A program made the translations under genes and the position numbers. Below are positions 33,017-45,300 of a DNA stretch of 64,000 bases, piece after piece. Under the pieces are notes generated by a model that saw nothing but the letters and a program-made list of their open reading frames with translations, was not told where the DNA came from and made no database searches. This DNA comes from Leptodontidium sp. MPI-SDFR-AT-0119 (lineage: Eukaryota > Ascomycota > Leotiomycetes > Helotiales > Leptodontidiaceae): contig JAHLEZ010000002.1 of assembly GCA_020726505.1 (NCBI GenBank), forward strand, positions 3,410,001-3,474,000. Direction: 5' to 3'. Each line of letters begins with the position of its first letter. Positions within the stretch are counted from its first letter, which is position 1.

Positions 33017-34177
33017 CTGCCTTTCATTTCCCCTTTCTCCCTCCCCCTCCACCAACCGCACCACCTTTCCCGCTATCACCAACAAACCCCGAAGCCACGA
33101 CTCTCACCCTCCCTAACTTACCGCAACCACCCCCAATGACATACGACTTCCTCACCTCTTCAATCAGCTCTGCCTCTCGTGGCAATTTCTTCTCCGGATC
33201 TTCGCACTCGGACATCCTACGAATACGTACTTGCAAACCTCAGCAATGATCAGAATCGGCAGCATAGACAACACTCGTTGGAGAGCTCGTGTAGAAATCA
33301 TCAAGAAGTTACTGATAAATAGTCGACCGCCTCGCCTCAGCAGACAAATCCACCGTCGTGTGCTTTAGAGATTCTCTGGTCTTATCCATTATTTGGTAGA
33401 AGTTGAGGTGCCTACGATGCCAAGGGTGTTGGCATCGCCGTATACGGTCAAGATGTAGAAGACGTTAGTGGATGCAAAGGCAACAACGGCGAAGCCTTGA
33501 AGAACAGAGCGGTCGACAAAGGGATCTACTTGTCGGTGACATATCCTGAAGCAACCAAGAGTCAGAAGGGATTAAGGACTGTAACACTGGAGGCCGTCAG
33601 AGGGCAGCAGCAATGTAGTCAATAGTATTACCTATCTCGTAGCATTCTATCCTCTCCTCTCCTCTCCTTTTTTCTTCTTTTTCTTTTAGAGAGGATGACT
33701 CGAGTCCGTCATCATTTTGTCACCAAGCCCAATCCAACGCTTGCATGGTCACTACTATCCATCCATCAACGGGTCTGCATGAGAAGAAAGACAAGAGCAT
33801 TTTGCGCTGATTGCTCTTTTCTTTCACCCTTTGCAGTATTAAAACAAGATCCATTGTTGACCCCAGCCAGAGATCAACGCCCCTGTCGCCAGTTGAGAAG
33901 GGAGCCAAGACAGAAAGGACTTCGCTTAATTATGACCTAGTGTAAACACCGGGCATTGTTGCAAAAGATCAATCTAAAATTAGAACGCTACACACTTAGT
34001 TAGTCTATAATAGACATCCAAATATCGACAGCAATGGCACGAGGCTCTCTGAGTCGAGATTATCACATGCGTATCTGTCTTATTAAAGAATTTTAATCTC
34101 GGGGACGAGTCTCTACATATATCCCCGCCTCTCTCTCCCATTCTATTCCCTATCCAATATGAGTCCGCTTAGCGCTA
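33017..34177. other. Intergenic with a possible gene relic and a dispersed-repeat copy
   Basis: On the minus strand, pieces at about 33480-33360 (FVDRSVLQGFAVVAFASTNV, then STSTK and a stop) and 33290-33230 (ISTRALQRVLSMLPILIIAE) read like parts of a small membrane protein. They are broken by stops and I cannot join them. The repeat copy at 33693-33800 is listed separately. Otherwise no gene. Confidence 0.35.
33693..33800 (+). repeat. Dispersed repeat, copy B
   Basis: Counterpart of 17470-17612, with the shared blocks tgtcaccaag, gcccaatc and actatccatccatcaacggg in the same order and strand. Confidence 0.65.
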
Positions 34178-37161
34178 TCACCACCACCTCCCCGCAAACT
34201 CCACATAATCCTCCTCATTCGCAACAGCAATCGCCTCCGACCTCGGTGCAAGCGGCCTCGCATTCTCAAACCCAGGCGGACTCCACGCCGTTCCATCCAT
34301 CACGCCAGGAACCTCCCCCTCATCACCCAGCCCACCATCCTTCGCAGCAGTAAGAACAGAAATAGTAGTGCATTTCCTTCGATCAGCGCTATACCCCCAG
34401 CTAGCGTATATACCAGCAATGAGATGCGTCGAGGGCGGCGGTTCGTAGATGACGTGCTCATTCTTCTGGTTAGTGCCGAAGAAGGCGATGCGGTTGTGCG
34501 AGGTTGTGATCTAAAACCACAAAAAAAGAAAATTAGTTAATCAACACACATCCTTTAAATTGGTAGAAGGCAGCTATGTAAAGGGATTTCGATGCGGGGA
34601 GTTCTTACCTTAATAGCCATAGGCAAATGATTCATCCCCACCTCAACTTTCGTCACCACCTCGCCTCCAGCACCATCAATCCTAAACACCTTCCTCTCCC
34701 CTTCTACCCCATCTCTGGGTCCGATCACAGCCTCGCTCCCATCAGCGAAATGTACACCAAACGATCTCAATTTCGCATCTGATGAGAACCCCGTTATTTT
34801 AGCGAGTTCGAGGGGGGTTGTCCCGAAGATAAGGAAGGACATGGGGATTGTGTCGAATGACCGCGCGGGTGTCCAGTACCCGGTTTGGTAGGTCGTTGCT
34901 TGGATGTTTGGTTGTGGGAGAGAAGTCTTCCAGAGATGGCGTTGGACGGTTGGAGGGGCGGTGTGGGTTGGGGGGAGGGCTGCGATTGTGTTGTTAGTAA
35001 AGAGTGCTTGAGGTATGGATTTGGAGGCGGGTAGACTTACTGGTTCCTCGAGGGCATTGAAGAAGTCCAAATCGTTGAATCACGCCGTTCTGTTAGAGAT
35101 CAGAACTGTTCTGTGCATGTCACAAGTGAGAGATAGTACTTACAGCGAGTTCTCCACTCAACCCTGTCACGACCATGCCTTCACCAGCTCTCAGAAGTCT
35201 TTTATCCCCTTCATCAGATCCAATTTGAAACTCAGTCCCATCTTGGAACAAGACCTGTCATCTCATCAGCCTGTACATAGTCATAGGATCAAGATCAAGT
35301 AGATTCCCACCTTAACACCAGTAACACCCACCCTCGCCTCACGACCCAAATCCCCCGCACCACCCACATTCAACACAAAGCCCACAATACGAACCTCCTC
35401 ACCCACAACAACACTCCAACCCTCGCCCCTCCTCTCTCCAAACACCACTCCCCCAACCCTCTCAACACCACACAACCTCCCACCCTCTCCCTCCTCAAAA
35501 TAAAACTTAACCACCCACTCCCTATCAAGATCCTCCCACCGCTCCATAAGAAACACAGAAAGGAATTTCGCATCCTTACTCACAGGCGCCGCTACGATAG
35601 GCACACCGAGACTCTTACTCCCCATCAAAATCTCCTGATCCACATCCTCATTTTTATTTCCATTTCCCCCACCCCCTCCACACTCCCCCATCTCCTTCTC
35701 ATACAGCACCGCAAGTTGTAAACAAGTATTCCACACCCGTCTCCTATTCGCCAACCCAAGCACTAGACTTAGATCTCGCTGCCCAACAACACGAGGAATT
35801 TGATCCTCGCCTATTTCCGTTTCAGGTGTTGTGGCGAAACAATGCCGTTTCATGGTATGGTAGATATCGAATCCATCACCTAGATTAGAGAGGGTCAGGA
35901 TGTCCCACAGGAAGGGCATATCGATTGCGAGTTTCCGTTTCCAGAAAGCGGATATGGAAGAGAGATGGAAGGGGAGGAGGCCGGATAAGGTGAGGGCTTG
36001 GAGGGCGGGGTAGGGGAGGTAGAGGAGGATTTCGCAGGTTATTTCCTTGGCGAGTTTGGAGAAGGGGTTGGTTGTGTGTGGGGGTGTTGGTTCTGATTCT
36101 GGTTGATTGGGAGGAGAGATGGTGTTTTGGTGTTGTATGGTCTTGAGAAATGACGTGATTTGAGGACTTGTGAGAGGGTTGGATACCCATGCCTACGATT
36201 CATCATTAATGTTGTCTTGAAAAGGATTAGGGATGGACAAGACATACTTCCTGACCAGGCTGATATCCCCAATACTGTTCTATTACCGAGTCTGCTAATT
36301 CCCCATAGTCCAGTTTAAGCGCCATCAGACACTCCTCAGTCAACTTAGTCATCGTCCCATAAAGAAGATCCTTGTCTACCATGGTAAGATCTAGCTTGGG
36401 CTTACACTTCCCGTGGAGCTGATATGTCAGAGCCTGGGCGAAGACCTCGAGGCAGTCTGCATGGAAGGCCATAGCGATTGGTTCATCTGGATTAAAGGTT
36501 GAATATCTGGGAGACAGGTTTAGATTGAGAGCTGAGAATGGCGGAGCAAAGGAGGGGGAAGGTACCTACGCAGTGATTATTGTACGTGCAGGAGGTCCTC
36601 GTTCAGTTGCCGGTGGTACATTTGGATCCTCACCGAGCTCACAGTAAAACGATCCCTTGGTACAAGGTGAGTTACATGTCAGTCAAATAGAACATCCCAG
36701 ATGGGTTACTCACATAGTCAGAGCTCGTCGCAGGACCAGTAATGAAGCATCTGTGTCGCATCTTGTCAACATTCACCAATCGTCTAAGAGCTATCGACTT
36801 GAAGAGGAGAGCACTGACTTGTTGACACCAGGAGCATTAGGATTAAAGCCCAAAACCCTGAGATTCTCCAACCATTCCAGATCTGTCGCTATCAGTTCCA
36901 GCGCAGATGTACGATTTAACAGTGCACGAAATACCTTCAGCCTTAATCACTTGCGGATCAGACGCGTCCCTGTACCAGCCCAGTCAATCAGCCAGCCATG
37001 AATCGGTCAGAGAGTTTCAACCCTGCTCAAGGCCCAAGAGGTAAGAAGTACTAAAAGAGAAGGAGAAATACTCACTCACGATTCCCAAACTCTTCATTAA
37101 AAAGATCAAAGCAATGAAATGGCGCAGCGCAAAGAGCACAGTAGCAATCCCAATCTCCCAT
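34178..37161 (-). CDS. F-box-like protein, 11 exons
   Basis: A 779-aa protein with exons 37161-37076, 36969-36935, 36882-36819, 36750-36714, 36655-36570, 36506-36248, 36192-35311, 35254-35144, 35089-35041, 35006-34609 and 34510-34178. Lengths sum to 2340 nt and every phase closes. The N-terminus is Cys-rich (MGDWDCYCALCAAPFHCFD), followed by conserved text across small exons (VNKCFITGPATSSDY, IITAYSTFNPDEPIAMAFHA). An F-box-like segment, NPFSKLAKEITCEILLYLPY, lies at about residues 230-275, so an SCF ubiquitin-ligase adaptor role is plausible. The C-terminal half is beta-rich, with FGVHFADGSEAVIGPRDG. Ascomycete proteins with this Cys-rich start and F-box are known to me only as uncharacterised. 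The five small exons at the 5' end (35-86 nt) are easily missed by gene finders. Confidence 0.82.
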
Positions 37162-38194
37162 CTTGCTTGCTCTCGCTGAAGTGAGAGGCTTCTAGTTAAG
37201 ATAGGGAAGAATAGGTGGATTGTGCTCGACCGAGTGCTGAGTTGAGTTTTAGCTGAGAATATGGAAAGTGACCATAAGCTTACTCATCCCTTTACGAACA
37301 TGGGTGCATAAGTCCGTGCTTTCAGGGCATTTTGCTAACAAATGAAAATTGATAACTTTGATATCGCAAAATCGAATTAAATCAAACTGTTAATTAGCTA
37401 AATATTCTTGCGTGCCTAAGATATGAAGCTTTAAACATTATCTTTGACTTAGATCTTTCGAAGTGAAAACCATGACTCGAGGTTTTCAAAGCCTCATGTT
37501 CGTTACTCGCTTGCACCTCTCAGTAGGTAGTCACGGGAAACCCAGGTAGCAGGTAGATGTGGGGCCGGCTTACTATAAAGGGGTAGTAATGAAGATTTTG
37601 ACGTCTGATGCGAGACGAGGCGGACCTTGGCGTTCCCATCAACAGCCGTCCAGAGGATTTATAAAGTTCGAGTTCAACAACCTATCAAGCATGTATCTAA
37701 TGTCACAAAATGAACGCTTCACTCAAGTATAAGTTTCTGGTCATGAAATATATCAATTTTTAGGTAGCCTCCCTTCCGATGAGGAAAGCACTATTCATGA
37801 AATCTCCCCTATCATCCCATCCAACCCATACATCCACCCATCATCCATCCAATGACAAAAGGGAAATGGAGAAAATGATCAATCCATGAAGAATATCCTT
37901 CGGAGGTTAGGTATCCTCATCCCTATACAAAATCGACAAGAAGGTGTGTTTTGGGGGGTTGGGGTCATAAAGAACTGCATAAAGCATTATCATCTGGTAT
38001 CTAATATAACAAAGATTGCGTATAAAAACAGACAGAATCAAACATATGACAGAGGCTAAACGAAGTAATATGAAGAGAAGATTGCAGCAATGTCAAGAAG
38101 ATATGTAAATGGTATAAACAAGACGATATCCTCCCAATTTTTGAAAGGCAAATATATGATCAGTAAACAGATGTTGTGGAGATGAATGTGGTGC
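37162..38194. other. Intergenic, no gene seen
   Basis: About 1 kb upstream of the F-box gene and downstream of the 1334-aa gene stop (both minus). AT-rich parts near 37330-37450. No ORF, repeat or RNA gene I can support. Confidence 0.5.
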
Positions 38195-41100
38195 TTAATG
38201 TGCCTTCTTGCGGCCGAACATCCGCTGGAAGGCGTTTGCTTCGTCTTTTTGAAGGACTGGTGCCAAGGTTTGAGGTTGGGTTTGCATGCTGCTGGGAGGT
38301 TCGCTACTAAGGAGAAAATCGGCAAGTTCGCTGGTTCGGGTTGAAGCATATACAGCCTCTCGTGGTTGGTAGCTCTTTTGAACCACCTTCCTTCGACCAG
38401 CATCATTGTTTCGAGCAGAATCGAGTTGGGAGACATAGTTGTTGTTACGAGGTTGCTCGTATGAAGGAGAAGTCGTGCTGTATTTTGCAGCAATGGGTGT
38501 GTAGAGAGGGGTTTTACGGGGTCCAGGAGTCGCGGTATCATTACCATTAGCTTGTGGCTTTGGTGGAATTGATGGTGTAGAAGTAGAGCCACTGCGGCCA
38601 AATCGTGACATGAGACTGCCGGAACTGGGCTTCTTCTTCATCTTCTTGCTGCCCGGTCTAGTTGCATCTTCGGTAGCAGAATTTGTACGGACAGGCTCGG
38701 GAGGTGGTGGGGGAGCGTTTCTCAAAAACTCGGCTAAACTCTCCTCTTTAATAGGTGGTGGTCTCGAAGGGAAGAGATCTTCATCTTCCTCATCAGAAAA
38801 GTCGATGGCATAAGGATCACGAACTCGGCGTGTCTTACGCTTCGGCATCATATCTTCCTCTTCGAAATCGATCCGGGTTTGGGTAGGCAATGGCTTGTTT
38901 CTCGAACCGTTCAGAAGAGCACTTTGAGATGTCACAGAACTAGTGACCGAAGCCGTGTTGCTGAAGCGTAAGTCTGGGATAGTGGCATCGATAGCTTTAC
39001 CTCCAACAGCACCAGTCATTTGATCCGAGTCCATCGTACTCCGAAAAGGTGCGACTGTACGAGGAATTCGGTGATCTTGCTTCTCCAATTGTGGACCAGA
39101 TCTGACAAAGTCAATCAAATCGCTGACGCTGTCACCACGGGGCACCACAGCATCTCGAGCTTGGAGTCTGTTGCGGCCTGCCGAAGATGTAGCACGCTTG
39201 GGCACTGAAGCAGCTGTCCCAACACGTGGAGGTCCTCCTGAGCTAAAGTTTCGTGGAGCACCGTTTGTACTGCGATTAGTCGAAGCGGATCTAGTGGGTA
39301 CGGTCTCGTAAGAGTTGGCAGGACCTGAGAGCAGTTAGCAATTTGCCCTTATGACGGTATCTTGCATGATGGTCAAACTTGCCTGTGCTTCTGATGAATT
39401 CGGCAAAGTCACCAATTGAATCACGATCAACCCGAGCATCACGAGCCTGTGGAGCGTTTGGCCGCAGTCTTGCACCTGTATTGCTAGCTTGAGGTCTTGC
39501 AACAGGCTTGAAGGATTTGGCAGACTTGACAGATCGTGCAACCTCCAGTGGCGGATTAGAGTTCAATCCATTCTGTTTACTAACAGAGGATGAATGAGAT
39601 CGGCCCGTCATAGGTCTAGCATCAGGAATGATAGGAGGAGTTGAGTAGCGAGGGGAATCGGGAGCAGCCTGATGAAGTTAGCATGTATTATCAATCCTGT
39701 AGCAATTACATACCTCGATATCCCGCATGTTTTGTGGTGTTAAGGTGTATTGGATGGTTTGATCACTTCGAATAAGTTGCTCGAAGCTCTGTCCCTTGCG
39801 CTCAACGTTTCTCGAACCACTGTCATCACTATGAACTGGCTTCAACTTGTGCGAGCTTGAGGATGAACCAGAACCCGAGGTGTGGATCAAACGTTGGCCC
39901 TTTGAGATATGTTCTGGTGCGATTGAGCGTGGAGGAGAGGAACGGTTTTGAACACGTGTCTGAGATTGTTGTTCCACAATCGACGGGGGATAAGTATTGT
40001 CGGTGACACTGTCGGCACTGGGAGCAATTGAACTGTACTCATCGGAAGTACCTCGGGCTCCATCCATCATTTCCCGTAATGGGGTGAGTGGAGGAGCTCC
40101 ATTCCCAACTTCGGCGGTTGAATCACGAGCCAGTTTATACCTGGCTGACTCTTCAACTCGCGGTGAGCTCGTGACGTATTGTAAATTTCTAGAAACAGGG
40201 GCAGCACTGAGAACAAATGCAGCAGGCTGTGGTTCATAGTATACGCTTGTAGATTGAGCGGGCTGTGTTGCGGAGTCAATTGGAACTGGCGCTGAAGGGT
40301 GAAGTTCCATCTCTCTCTCCTCAACTTCCGAGATTGAATCCCCAGCACTATTCCTGGCACGTCTTACGCTGTGAGAAGAGCCATTGCGATCGATCGGACT
40401 AGCTGTAGGACCTCTCGAGACCGGGCTAGTCATTCGAGGAGTTTGAGCAGCGGAATAGACACTGCTGGGTCGAGAAATGACGATGGGTCGGCCCATATCG
40501 GCCGCACCAAGAGACCCTTCTCGTGATCTAGCGGGACTTTTCGGCGAAGTGACATCAATCAGGCGGAGAGAATGAATACTGGAAGATCTTATGCTCGAAT
40601 GCTTCGAAGGTGGTTCTTTGGTCTCATCAGGAGAATTGCGGCCACCAATAGAAATTCGAGACGACGTCATGATTTGAGGTTCTTCGGTGAACTCTTCATC
40701 AACCTCGGGCTCTTCGGCGTCAACAAGCGAGGTTTGTGGTGCTTCACCATTTGCAGCAGCCACAAGACCTGCAACAGCTGTAGCGCCTATTGCAGCGGCA
40801 CCTGTGACAATACCAGCAATCACACCATTTGATTTATCTGTGGTGGGTTCTTCTTGCTGTAGGTCTTTCTTCTCTGTCGCAATCTCAGCTTCTGCTCCCT
40901 TGGATTCATCTACAACAGTGTTTTCCGATTCAACTGCAGGTTGCTCCTCGGCCGGGACTTCAACTGAGGACTTCTGGCGTTTCGAAGACTTGAATGGTAA
41001 CGGAGCAGACGATGGTAGAGAATTGGAACGCTTTCTTGGTCCCAGAATCAAGGATTGCGGACGCTCGGCTTGCGATGAAGAAACAGGAACAGGCGCAGAG

Positions 41101-42302
41101 CCAGTGAAAATTATCATGCTTTTTGGGCGTGATGGAACCCGAATTTCTTCCTCGTCGCTGGATTCTTCTTCCTCATCATCACTCTGGTGAGCAAGTCCTG
41201 GAATTTCGATCTCTCTGATATCATTGGCGTTGATTGGAAGAGGTATCGAAGCAGCATGTTCATTTTCAGCCAACACTGCAGCTAGAGAAGGGCGTCGATC
41301 AGGGATCACTTCCTCAGACCCAACACTTGCAGCCCTGCTAGTTTGGGGTTGAGATCTCAGTGACTCTCGTGAGAACGAGTGAGACATTGAGACTGAAGTC
41401 GTAGGGGACCGTATCCGCTTTTTCCAACCTCGCCATAATCGGCCGAGTGTTCTGTCCAGCGCAACTCGTTCCATGTCATTTTCTTCCACCACAACTCGTT
41501 CGGCGATATCTGCTGGGGTTTGCGTGCCGTCTCTCTCTTCCCTTTCGAACTTGACTTTCAATCTGTAGTATGCAGCTTGTCCAGCGACAACCAAGACCTG
41601 CTCTCCCATAAATTCCAGGATCGAAGTGAGGAAGATGGCTACTGCAGGCGAGACGACACCTGGATTATTCGAAAATCGGTTGTTGGAGCCTGGGGGACCA
41701 TCCAGCTGCTCTTGCTCGGTATAAAAGTCCTCGTCCTCTTCTTCCATGTCTCCAAGAGAAGAATATACCATGCATCGTAGCCGTGTGCGCTTCCAGACCA
41801 GTTCCAAATCCCAATCTCCACTCGGTTCAAGTCCATTGTGAAATGCTAATAGTTCCTCTTCTTCGCCACCACCCAAGTATTCGTTCAATTCCTGGTCGGC
41901 ACCAGCGATCGCCTCTTTGGCAAGTTTTGGCTTCAATACTTCTGCAACTGCTGGTCGAAGAGATGCGAGGGAGGTAGATCGGGAGATAGAGAGGAAGTTG
42001 AATAGAAGCTGATCCAGGAATCTGTTCACCAGTCTCAAGGCAGGCGGCGCAACCAAGGCGGTCTCTCCTGAGGGTTCAATTCCATGTTGGTCGAACCAGG
42101 TATCGGCATGACTATCGTGGTCGTTTGTGACGATTTGGGAAGCCGCAGAAGCCGCTATGAAGGCTGGATCTGGCGAAATAGCTGAAGGAGGCGAGAGCAA
42201 TCCACCAAATCCACCAAGAGATGGGCGATCACTGGAGATACTTTGTGATCGTCTCGACCTGGAGGAAGAGTCGGTGTGAATTGAGAGTTCGGTAGGGGCC
42301 AT
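38195..42302 (-). CDS. 1334-aa Ser-rich protein with possible histone-fold-like segment
   Basis: Three exons: 42302-39714, 39668-39383 and 39324-38195; phases close over 4005 nt. Intron 2 has a GC donor (G|GCAAGT). The start MAPTELSIHTDSSS is the first ATG. A TTG further upstream is not used. The conserved part is residues about 85-310: LRLVNRFLDQLLFNFLSI, LRPAVAEVLKPKLAKEAI, DWDLELVWKRTRLRCMVYSS, SPAVAIFLTSILEFMGEQ and RTLGRLWRGWKKRIRSP. The SPAVAIFLTSILEFMGEQVL helix (about 215-250) resembles the central helix of H2A. The rest is disordered, Ser/Pro/acid-rich, with an Ala-rich helix (GVIAGIVTGAAAIGATAVA) near residue 490-520 and repeated DSIGDFAEFIRSTG / DSVSDLIDFVRSGP / LAEFLRNAP motifs near the C-terminus. 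Function unknown. A relation to adhesin-named ascomycete models is possible. Confidence 0.85.
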
Positions 42303-45300
42303 TTCGACAGGTTTCAAAGCACGAAAGCTTGTCGTCCTCTGCTAACACCCAATCTTCTTCTAATTGATATCAACGGCAGGTTGGAATCATTTGTCCTGGC
42401 GATAGGGAATTGCTCGAATTAATGTGAAGGCTGCGGAAGGTTGGTTTAGATGGAGACAATTGAAGATCAGATCGAACTCCGGCCGAGTCTGTGCAATTGG
42501 ATATCATTAGCCTCTATGGAGATCGGGAGTGGCTGTGGGAGAGCGGAGCGACGAAACAGGGCCAGGGAAGAGAGGGGGGTTCGTGTTGCAGGATCGACTC
42601 TGTCGTCAATGCATGTACGATGGAGATGAAGAGGACTCGGCTGGTTTGTCTTGTCTCTGTCGCGATGGGTTGCACTGAACGCTGTGTCCTCGACAGATTG
42701 TGCGACTGGCAGCGCATGGAGAACTCGTGGGTTCTGATGGGTTGGAGTGGAGTGGAGTGTTTTTTTGTCCTCTCCTGTTCTGCACTCTCCCTTTTACTCG
42801 TCGTACTTCCTCCTGTCGCGAGAGCATTGTTGGATGTGGTAAGAAAGGATGAAACATACCCAGAATTCCGGTCCACTCGGAAGCAGCTATGTCCCGGCCA
42901 GATCGATCCGGAGAAGAGGCGAGGAGGAGTAGAGTTTCGATGACAAGAGAGAGTGGAGGAGATGGTGGTTGCAGCAGATGTGAGTGAGGAGAAGGTAAAC
43001 CCAAATCCTGCGCAGCTCGTGTCAGACCTTCCCGACGAGAAAGGCGAGTGAGGTGAGGTGAGGTCTGTCTGTCTGTTTGGTCTGATCTGGGGGCGAGGGT
43101 TGACAGGAAGTGAGAAAAGAGTGAACAAACGACGGCGACGGCGGGAAGAGACCAGACGAGACAACGGGACGGACGACCTAGATAGAGCAAACGAGACAGA
43201 GCAATTGAATTGAAGCAAGTGAGCAGAGGAGTGGGCCAAAGACCAGGGCCAGGAGTCAGGCGTGGCAGAAGCGAGCAGCCATCTGGATTCAGGGGAGAAA
43301 AGGTGGGTGAGAGGCGGATGGGAGCTGGGTGGGAGCTGGGTAAGATGTGGGTGATGGGTGGATAATAGGTGGATAATAGATGGACAACAGGTGGGGTGGC
43401 AGCCTTCCTCTCTCTTCAGGGGCAGACCAGGGCTCTCCAATAGTCGCAATTGTGGCGTTACATGCGGAGAATATCGACGAAACAGTTGCTGGCTGGGTCG
43501 GAGGACAGGGTGCAAACAGGTTGAAGTCCGTAGCCAGAAAGTCTTAGTTGATGCTTCGATGAGGGAGATGTTTGAGAAGGATGAAAAGGGAAAGAAGGCG
43601 AGCGAGGTGGTTATCAATATGGTTATGCTGCTGAGCTTGGTGGGTCGGACCCAGGTGCTGCAGCAACGAAGACTGACAGCAGAGAAATGATATGCAGATA
43701 AAAGCTGCCACAGACGCGTGCGGATGCAACTAGACACTAGACACAACATACCAGGCACTGCCTAGGCTGAGAACTTCCAGTGAGCGCTGAAAGGAAAGAT
43801 TGGTGGCATTGCATTTTAGAGCTAGAGCTTAGGAAGGTTCGCCGCTAGACTGGATACGACTACAGTAGATGTCCACTACTGCAGCAGCCATGTCGGCTCA
43901 AACCCTCGAACCCTGCCTGTTGCTTTGACATCTATCTCCTCCCTCCTCCAGCCTCTTCTCCCTTTCTTTCGTTCTTTCGTTCGTTCGTTGGCTCGCACGC
44001 TTCTCCCCCCGTCTCCTCACCTCACCTCAACCTCTCCTCAGTTGCCCCGGCTCCGGCCTCCTCCTCCCAAGCCCAGGGGCCGTGCATTCGGTGAACTCCA
44101 GCATCGAACTAACATCGACACTAGAATGTTTGAGGAAGCCGATGCCAGACCAAGTGAGACCCGGACGGGATCAACTCGGAATTTGCTTTTTAGCCGAGCT
44201 AGACAAGTCAAGTAGCAATTGGCATTCCACCACTTGATATTCCTCACCACTAGAGTATCCAGATTCATACTCGATTAAAGGCGGCTCCAGCCACGACCAT
44301 CACGATCACGCCCCCCAGCTCAATGATCTTCGGATCTTCACCTACCCATACGCGTTTGCTTCTTTGCAAAGGGGCGGCATGCTACCCTCTACCGGATGGT
44401 ATGGTGTGGCATGGCATGGCTGACTGCTGGATAGGTAGCCTTGGGACCCTAGCCTTGGATATCGTTTCCAGCAGACTTTTTGGCTTGAAGCTGGGGGCTT
44501 GATGGCTTGTCGGCTCGGCAGCAAAAGGAAAAAAAATGGAGGATCCCGCGTCGGAAGAAGCGACCGAGACCAATCGAGTGGCAGCGGCTGCGCTGAAGGA
44601 CGCCGACCTCCCCTGGCGCCTTTTCTACCGACCATACAGAGTGAAGAGTGAAGCATCAACAGATCCAACACTCACTCAAAAAAGCAGTTGTTGTCAGGTT
44701 TAATCTCGAGTGACGCAGTCAGCCAGGTACTGTGCAGCCGGCGCGGGTACCAACTTTCAGGATCCAACCCAGCCAACGAGAGAGAGATGTTATTCGTTAA
44801 TATGGTACAATAATGAATTTTCCTGGAAAATGCACTGGGATGTGTATTGTTGCCAACCGGTGGTTCATGGTATCGGTATTTATTTCTTCGGTACGTGCAC
44901 TGTACGGTAGGGGTTGGATAAGGTAGGATAGGGTAGGGGTTCATGTTGATCAATAAATAGACGACGATCGATCTGAGGATTTTCCAACCCATCCAGGTGC
45001 TTCAGCCCGCAAAATCCCCATACTTTTTTAAACTTTTCATCTAGCTACTGTAGATCTACGGAGGTAGTCCTCCAAGCCGGGTCAGATTGTCTAACACTTT
45101 ACCCTTCGTGGCTAAAACAGGTTGGTCTGCTCAACATTATTATTCAAAGAAAGCCAAAGCCAAGCCAAACCCCGAGGCTAGTACTACCTACGCCCCACCT
45201 AATAACTACCTGGGTAAGTCAGTAACGTGAATATGTCTCGGCTCTTGACCAAATCCTCCTCACGACGTGAGACAAACAGACAGATAACCCGCCGTCGTGG

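Noticed and set aside
34159..34353. Plus-strand Pro/His-rich frame
   Set aside because: It is antisense to the last exon of the F-box gene.
42514..43758. 414-codon minus-strand open frame upstream of the 1334-aa gene
   Set aside because: It lies in C/T-rich leader or promoter DNA where stop codons are rare. It is low in complexity (Ser, Leu, Pro, His), has no domain and overlaps another open frame on the plus strand.
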